Shown here one piece after another: positions 40,387-43,407 of a DNA stretch of 43,407 nt. Location of the stretch: NCBI GenBank assembly GCA_039805565.1, contig JBDLTZ010000310.1, positions 1 through 43,407 on the forward strand. Reading direction: 5' to 3'. Source of the DNA: CALJIC01 sp039805565. Its GTDB lineage: Bacteria; Chloroflexota; Chloroflexia; Chloroflexales; Roseiflexaceae. Under the pieces are notes generated by a model. That model was not told where the DNA came from and searched no databases. It was given only the letters and a program-made list of their open reading frames with translations. Position 1 is the first letter of the stretch; the number at the start of each line of letters is the position of its first letter. Position numbers and translations under genes: made by a program.

Positions 40387-40419
40387 AGCCCCCGTGCCGG
40401 CATTTGCCGACCGGGGGCT
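40387..40419. terminator. Bidirectional hairpin terminator between convergent genes
   Basis: AGCCCCCG (40387-40394) pairs with CGGGGGCT (40412-40419), with an inner CGGCA/TGCCG stem. It lies between the acyltransferase (+) and the glycosyltransferase (-). T-tracts are poor on either side. Confidence 0.6.
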
Positions 40420-40461
40420 TCGTTCAGCGTTTATCGTTCATCGTTCATCGTTCATCGTTTG
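40420..40461. repeat. Heptad array (TCGTTCA type), six units, over the glycosyltransferase 3' end
   Basis: Units TCGTTCA (four times, one of them separated), GCGTTTA and TCGTTTG. On the minus strand they read TGAACGA. Two TGAs are out of frame and the third is the stop, so the last residues (TMNDER) are repeat-encoded. Confidence 0.85.
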
Positions 40462-41484
40462 CAGTGCGTCCTGTCCGAGCGCCTGCTCGATGCGCTGCAG
40501 CCGCGCGCCCTGCTCGCGCCGCCACAGCTCGTCGGCCACCTCGCGCGAGCGAACGCGGTACAGGATCTCCTCCTGCAGACGCCGCACCCCCCCGATGCGG
40601 TCTGCCACCAGCCCGATCAGGAAGGTGATGAAGCCGAGCGTCAGCGCGCCCACGCCGCCCACCAGCGACTGGAAGTTATCCTGGGGGTAGTTGTCTACCA
40701 GCTGGCGCATGGTGTAGACGTACATCGCGCGGGCCAGGAGCAGCAGGCCCATCACGATGAACGGCGCCGCGATGTAGGAGAAGGTCTTGAGCGGCTCGTA
40801 GGTTGCGTAGGTGCGGACGATCGTGGCCGACTGGCGCTTGATGAAGTTCCAGTTGCCCTGGTGCAGGCGCGAGGCGCGGTGCACGTGGTTGGTTTCGATC
40901 GGCACCGTGGCGATCGTCAGGCGGCGCTTGCCGGCCTGGATCAGGCTCTCCACGGTGTACGAGAAGTCCGTGGTGACGAAGGTGCGCAGCGCGTACTCGC
41001 GCGAGAGGGCGCGGAAGCCGCTCACTGTGTCAGGCACATCGGTGTCGGAGGCCCAGCGCACGACCCCGCTGCCCACGGCCTGGAGCGTCTTCTTAAAGGC
41101 GGAGAAGTGCGGGCTATCGGCCACCTGGCGGTCGCCGATCACCATATCGGCGTGCCCCATGACGATCGGCTCCACCAGGCGCGTGATCTGCGAGCCCGGG
41201 TACTGGTTGTCCCCGTCGGTGTTGACGATGATGTCTGCGCCGAGGCGTAGTGCCGTGTCAATGCCGGTCTGGTATGCCGCCGCGAGCCCCTTGCGGCTCT
41301 TGTGACGCACCACGTGGTCCGCGCCGTGTGCGAGCGCCACTGCCACCGTGTCGTCGGTGCAGCCGTCGTCGACGATCAGCACCTCGACGCTGTTCACGCC
41401 CGGGATCTGGCGCGGGATATCGGTGACCACCTGGGCGATCGAGTCGGCCTCGTTCAGGGCCGGTATCTGGACAATCAGCTTCAT
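40438..41484 (-). CDS. GT2 family glycosyltransferase, DPM1/GtrB-like
   Basis: 348 aa from ATG 41484 (AGAAGG upstream). QIPALNEADSI begins the GT-A fold, and VDDGCTDDT and NTDGDNQYP (D-x-D) bind the nucleotide-sugar and metal. Two or three C-terminal hydrophobic segments (FSYIAAPFIVMGLLLLARAMY; LVGGVGALTLGFITFLIGLV) anchor it. Members transfer a sugar to polyprenyl phosphate on the inner face of the membrane. A strong promoter lies upstream. The last residues come from a heptad array. Confidence 0.92.
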   Translation of the reverse strand: MKLIVQIPALNEADSIAQVVTDIPRQIPGVNSVEVLIVDDGCTDDTVAVALAHGADHVVRHKSRKGLAAAYQTGIDTALRLGADIIVNTDGDNQYPGSQITRLVEPIVMGHADMVIGDRQVADSPHFSAFKKTLQAVGSGVVRWASDTDVPDTVSGFRALSREYALRTFVTTDFSYTVESLIQAGKRRLTIATVPIETNHVHRASRLHQGNWNFIKRQSATIVRTYATYEPLKTFSYIAAPFIVMGLLLLARAMYVYTMRQLVDNYPQDNFQSLVGGVGALTLGFITFLIGLVADRIGGVRRLQEEILYRVRSREVADELWRREQGARLQRIEQALGQDALQTMNDER

Positions 41485-41531
41485 ACGCCTTCTCGGGGGG
41501 CCTCGCCTCCCCAAACCTCCGTGTGCCCGCG

Positions 41532-41560
41532 ATTGTACATGAGCCCCCCACCTTTGTAAA
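41532..41560 (-). promoter_or_regulatory. Promoter of the glycosyltransferase
   Basis: On the minus strand TTTACA (41560-41555) and TACAAT (41537-41532) are 17 bp apart. Transcription would start near 41525, about 40 nt before the start codon. Confidence 0.75.
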
Positions 41561-41597
41561 GAACAGGCGACCCACACCGACCTCAGGCCGACCTTAG

Positions 41598-41899
41598 ATG
41601 AGCCGCTACCTGGCGCGGGCGAGCTGCATCGGCTGTCACGGCGAGAACCTCTCCGACGGGCCGATCCCCGGCGCGCCGGCGGACTTCCCCGTTTCATCCA
41701 ACATCAGCCCCGTCGGGCAGACGAAGGCCTGGAGCGACGGGACTGGTTCTGCCTGATCCGCGAGGGGCGCGACCCGGGCAGGCGGCAGATCACCCCCTAT
41801 ATGCCGTGTGAGTCCTTCGCCGGCATGACCGACGACGAGATCCGGGCGCTGATCAGCTACCTGCGGACCGTGCTGGCCAGAGAGTTCGGCGGCCGGTAG
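41598..41899 (+). pseudogene. Broken cytochrome c gene
   Basis: Frame 1 from ATG 41598 reads YLARASCIGCHGENL, with the haem motif CxxCH, and runs to WSDGTGSA then TGA (41754). From about 41744 the next frame carries on the homology: WFCLIREGRDP, ITPYMPCESFAGMTDDEIRALISYLRTVL, ending TAG 41899. The order CxxCH, then WS..F...REG, then MP (Met ligand), then MTDDEI..L..YLR is that of a class I cytochrome c. A frameshift splits it and the signal peptide is missing. No promoter or SD is seen. Confidence 0.75.
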
Positions 41900-41987
41900 C
41901 ACGCATGCACCTGGACACGGCGCGCGGGGCGAAACCCGCGCGCCGCTCTGTTGGTAGGCGGCATCCCTGCGACCACCGGCGATTTCA

Positions 41988-42015
41988 TTGACCTGTAAGG
42001 TTGGCGTGCTAAGAT
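41988..42015 (+). promoter_or_regulatory. Promoter of murJ (leaderless)
   Basis: TTGACC (41988-41993) and TAAGAT (42010-42015) are 16 bp apart, with TGC before the -10. The -10 ends 6 nt before ATG 42022, so transcription should begin at the start codon. No SD. Confidence 0.65.
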
Positions 42016-42021
42016 GTTCCC

Positions 42022-43407
42022 ATGCAGCTTGACACCGACACCCTGCCAACATACCGGCCGGCGCCCCGCAGCCTGCGCGACCTGCTGCTGCGCGAGTGCA
42101 CGATCGCCGAGGGCTCGCTGATCTTCACCACCGCCTTCCTGCTCTCCGCGATGCTCGGCGTGGTGCGCCAGGTGCTCTTCAACGCCGAGTTCGGCGCCGG
42201 GATGGAGGCAAGCGCCTACTACGCCGCCGTGCGCCTGCCTGAGACGCTGGCGACGCTGATCGCCGGCGGCACGCTCTCGAACGCGCTCATCCCGGTGCTG
42301 CTCGGTGCGACGCGGGCCGGCGGCAGGCCCGCCGAGGAGCGCCTGGCCAGCCTGACCCTCACCGCGCTCAGCGCTGTGGTCTCGGCCGCCGTCGTTCTCG
42401 GGATCATCTTCGCACCGGCCTTCGTGGGGGGCGTGCTCGCGCCGGGGTTCGACGCGGAGACGGCCGCGCTCACGGTGGGGCTGACGCGCGTGATGCTGCT
42501 CCAGACTCTGCTGGTGGTGGCGAGCAGCGTAGCGCTGGCGGTGCTCAACAGCCGTAACCTGTTTGTCCTCAGCGGCCTCTCGATCGTGGCCCACAACCTG
42601 ACCCTGATCCTCGGCGTGCTGGCGGCGCGGGCCTACCCGCCGCTCGGGGTGTACGGGCCGGCACTCGGCGCGGTGAGCGACGCCCTATTGCAGCTCTTCA
42701 TCCTCTGGCCGGGGCTGAAGGCGATCGGCGTGCGGCTGCGTCCGGCGTGGGACCTTGCCGACCGGCGGCTGCGCGAGGTGGTGCGTCTGCTGGTGCCGAA
42801 CGGCCTCTCTGCGGGCGTGAACTACGGCGGGCTGATCGTGGACACGGCCTTCGCCTCGACGGTGGCGAACCCGGCTGGCCTGCCGGCGCTCTACAATGCC
42901 TCGGTGCTGGCCGGGCTGCCGGTGCGCCTGATCGGGGTGGCGCTGGCCCAGGCGGCCTTCCCACGGCTGGCGGCCGATGTGGCGGGCGGGGACTGGCCGC
43001 GTATGCGGCGCACCCTGCTTGGGTCGCTGCTGACGGTGGCCGGTCTGTCGGCCGGAGCGTTCGTGGGGCTGTGGCTGCTGGGGCGCGAGGTGATCCGGGT
43101 GCTGTTCGAGCGTGGGCGGTTCGACGCTGCGGCGGGGTCGCTTACCTACACGCTGCTGCTGATCATCGCTGCCGGACTGCCGGCCTACGCCATGACCGAG
43201 GTGCTGAGCCGTGGGCTGATCGCTATGCGCGACACGCGGACGCCGCTTGTCACGAACTGCGGCCAGCTTGCGCTGCGGGTGTTGATCATCTGGGCGCTGA
43301 TCGGGCCGCTGGGGATCATCGCCATCCCGCTCGGCTTCGCGGTCTCATCGGCCGTGGAGACGCTGGCGCTCGGAGCGGTGCTCTGGTGGCGCCTGAGGCG
43401 GGCGTGT
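42022..43407 (+). CDS. murJ: MurJ/MviN lipid II flippase family protein (3' end outside window)
   Basis: 462 codons in frame to the window end, with no stop. About twelve hydrophobic segments are visible. SAMLGVVRQVLFNAEFGAG, YAAVRLPETLATLIAGGTLSNALIPVL, VALAVLNSRNLF, RVLFERGRFD and GLIAMRDTRTPL are MurJ landmarks. It flips lipid II or a related polyprenyl-linked precursor across the membrane for cell-wall synthesis. A full protein would be about 500 residues or more. The ATG has no SD and is placed right after a -10, so leaderless translation is likely. Confidence 0.92.
   Translation, partial: MQLDTDTLPTYRPAPRSLRDLLLRECTIAEGSLIFTTAFLLSAMLGVVRQVLFNAEFGAGMEASAYYAAVRLPETLATLIAGGTLSNALIPVLLGATRAGGRPAEERLASLTLTALSAVVSAAVVLGIIFAPAFVGGVLAPGFDAETAALTVGLTRVMLLQTLLVVASSVALAVLNSRNLFVLSGLSIVAHNLTLILGVLAARAYPPLGVYGPALGAVSDALLQLFILWPGLKAIGVRLRPAWDLADRRLREVVRLLVPNGLSAGVNYGGLIVDTAFASTVANPAGLPALYNASVLAGLPVRLIGVALAQAAFPRLAADVAGGDWPRMRRTLLGSLLTVAGLSAGAFVGLWLLGREVIRVLFERGRFDAAAGSLTYTLLLIIAAGLPAYAMTEVLSRGLIAMRDTRTPLVTNCGQLALRVLIIWALIGPLGIIAIPLGFAVSSAVETLALGAVLWWRLRRAC

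Overview
The window is GC-rich bacterial chromosome with dense genes on both strands. The gene set suggests Chloroflexota, class Chloroflexia, of the Roseiflexus/Chloroflexus type: a Zn-ribbon/TPR protein of a kind common there, a fused B12 diol dehydratase, a SNF2/SWIM pair, and intergenic short-repeat families. This placement is inference from content, not a database result. No tRNA, rRNA, CRISPR array, transposase or intact phage gene was seen.

Layout. 1-6.7 kb: end of an aminoglycoside 6-adenylyltransferase-like gene, parAB with two parS-like sites, a PfkB kinase plus CDP-alcohol phosphatidyltransferase pair, and recN. 6.8-15.2 kb: a Wzy/O-antigen-ligase-like protein with TPRs, an AEC carrier, a decayed TRAP small-permease gene, a DMT exporter, a THUMP-like methyltransferase overlapping an MFS transporter. 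15.3-20.6 kb: a PAS-GAF-kinase-receiver hybrid, convergent with a large STAND-like protein whose P-loop lacks the lysine. 20.9-29.5 kb: HU, a SWIM protein and SNF2 ATPase (minus strand), a DUF711 protein, a small membrane protein, and a molybdopterin oxidoreductase. 29.6-34.8 kb (minus strand): a Zn-ribbon/TPR protein, selA, and the diol dehydratase small subunit and fused large+medium subunit. 34.9-43.4 kb: greA with a structured leader, lysS, a Doc-like toxin/antitoxin-like pair with a ruined active-site motif, an SDR/acyltransferase pair, a DPM1-type glycosyltransferase, a broken cytochrome c gene, and murJ running off the end.

The most unusual signal is a family of 7-bp tandem arrays scattered through the window. 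At least six genes end at a TGA that lies inside or at the edge of such an array. Because 7 leaves remainder 1 on division by 3, successive TGA-bearing heptads put a stop in each reading frame in turn. Where arrays lie inside genes they keep frame, and in two cases the heptad that would have given the in-frame TGA lacks it. A 101-bp palindromic element with terminal inverted repeats (two copies) and CACAGAG hairpins (three copies) form two further repeat families.

Promoters often carry an extended -10 of the type TGnTACAAT/TGnTATAAT. greA, murJ and the glycosyltransferase have -35/-10 pairs with 16-17 bp spacing. lysS and murJ look leaderless.
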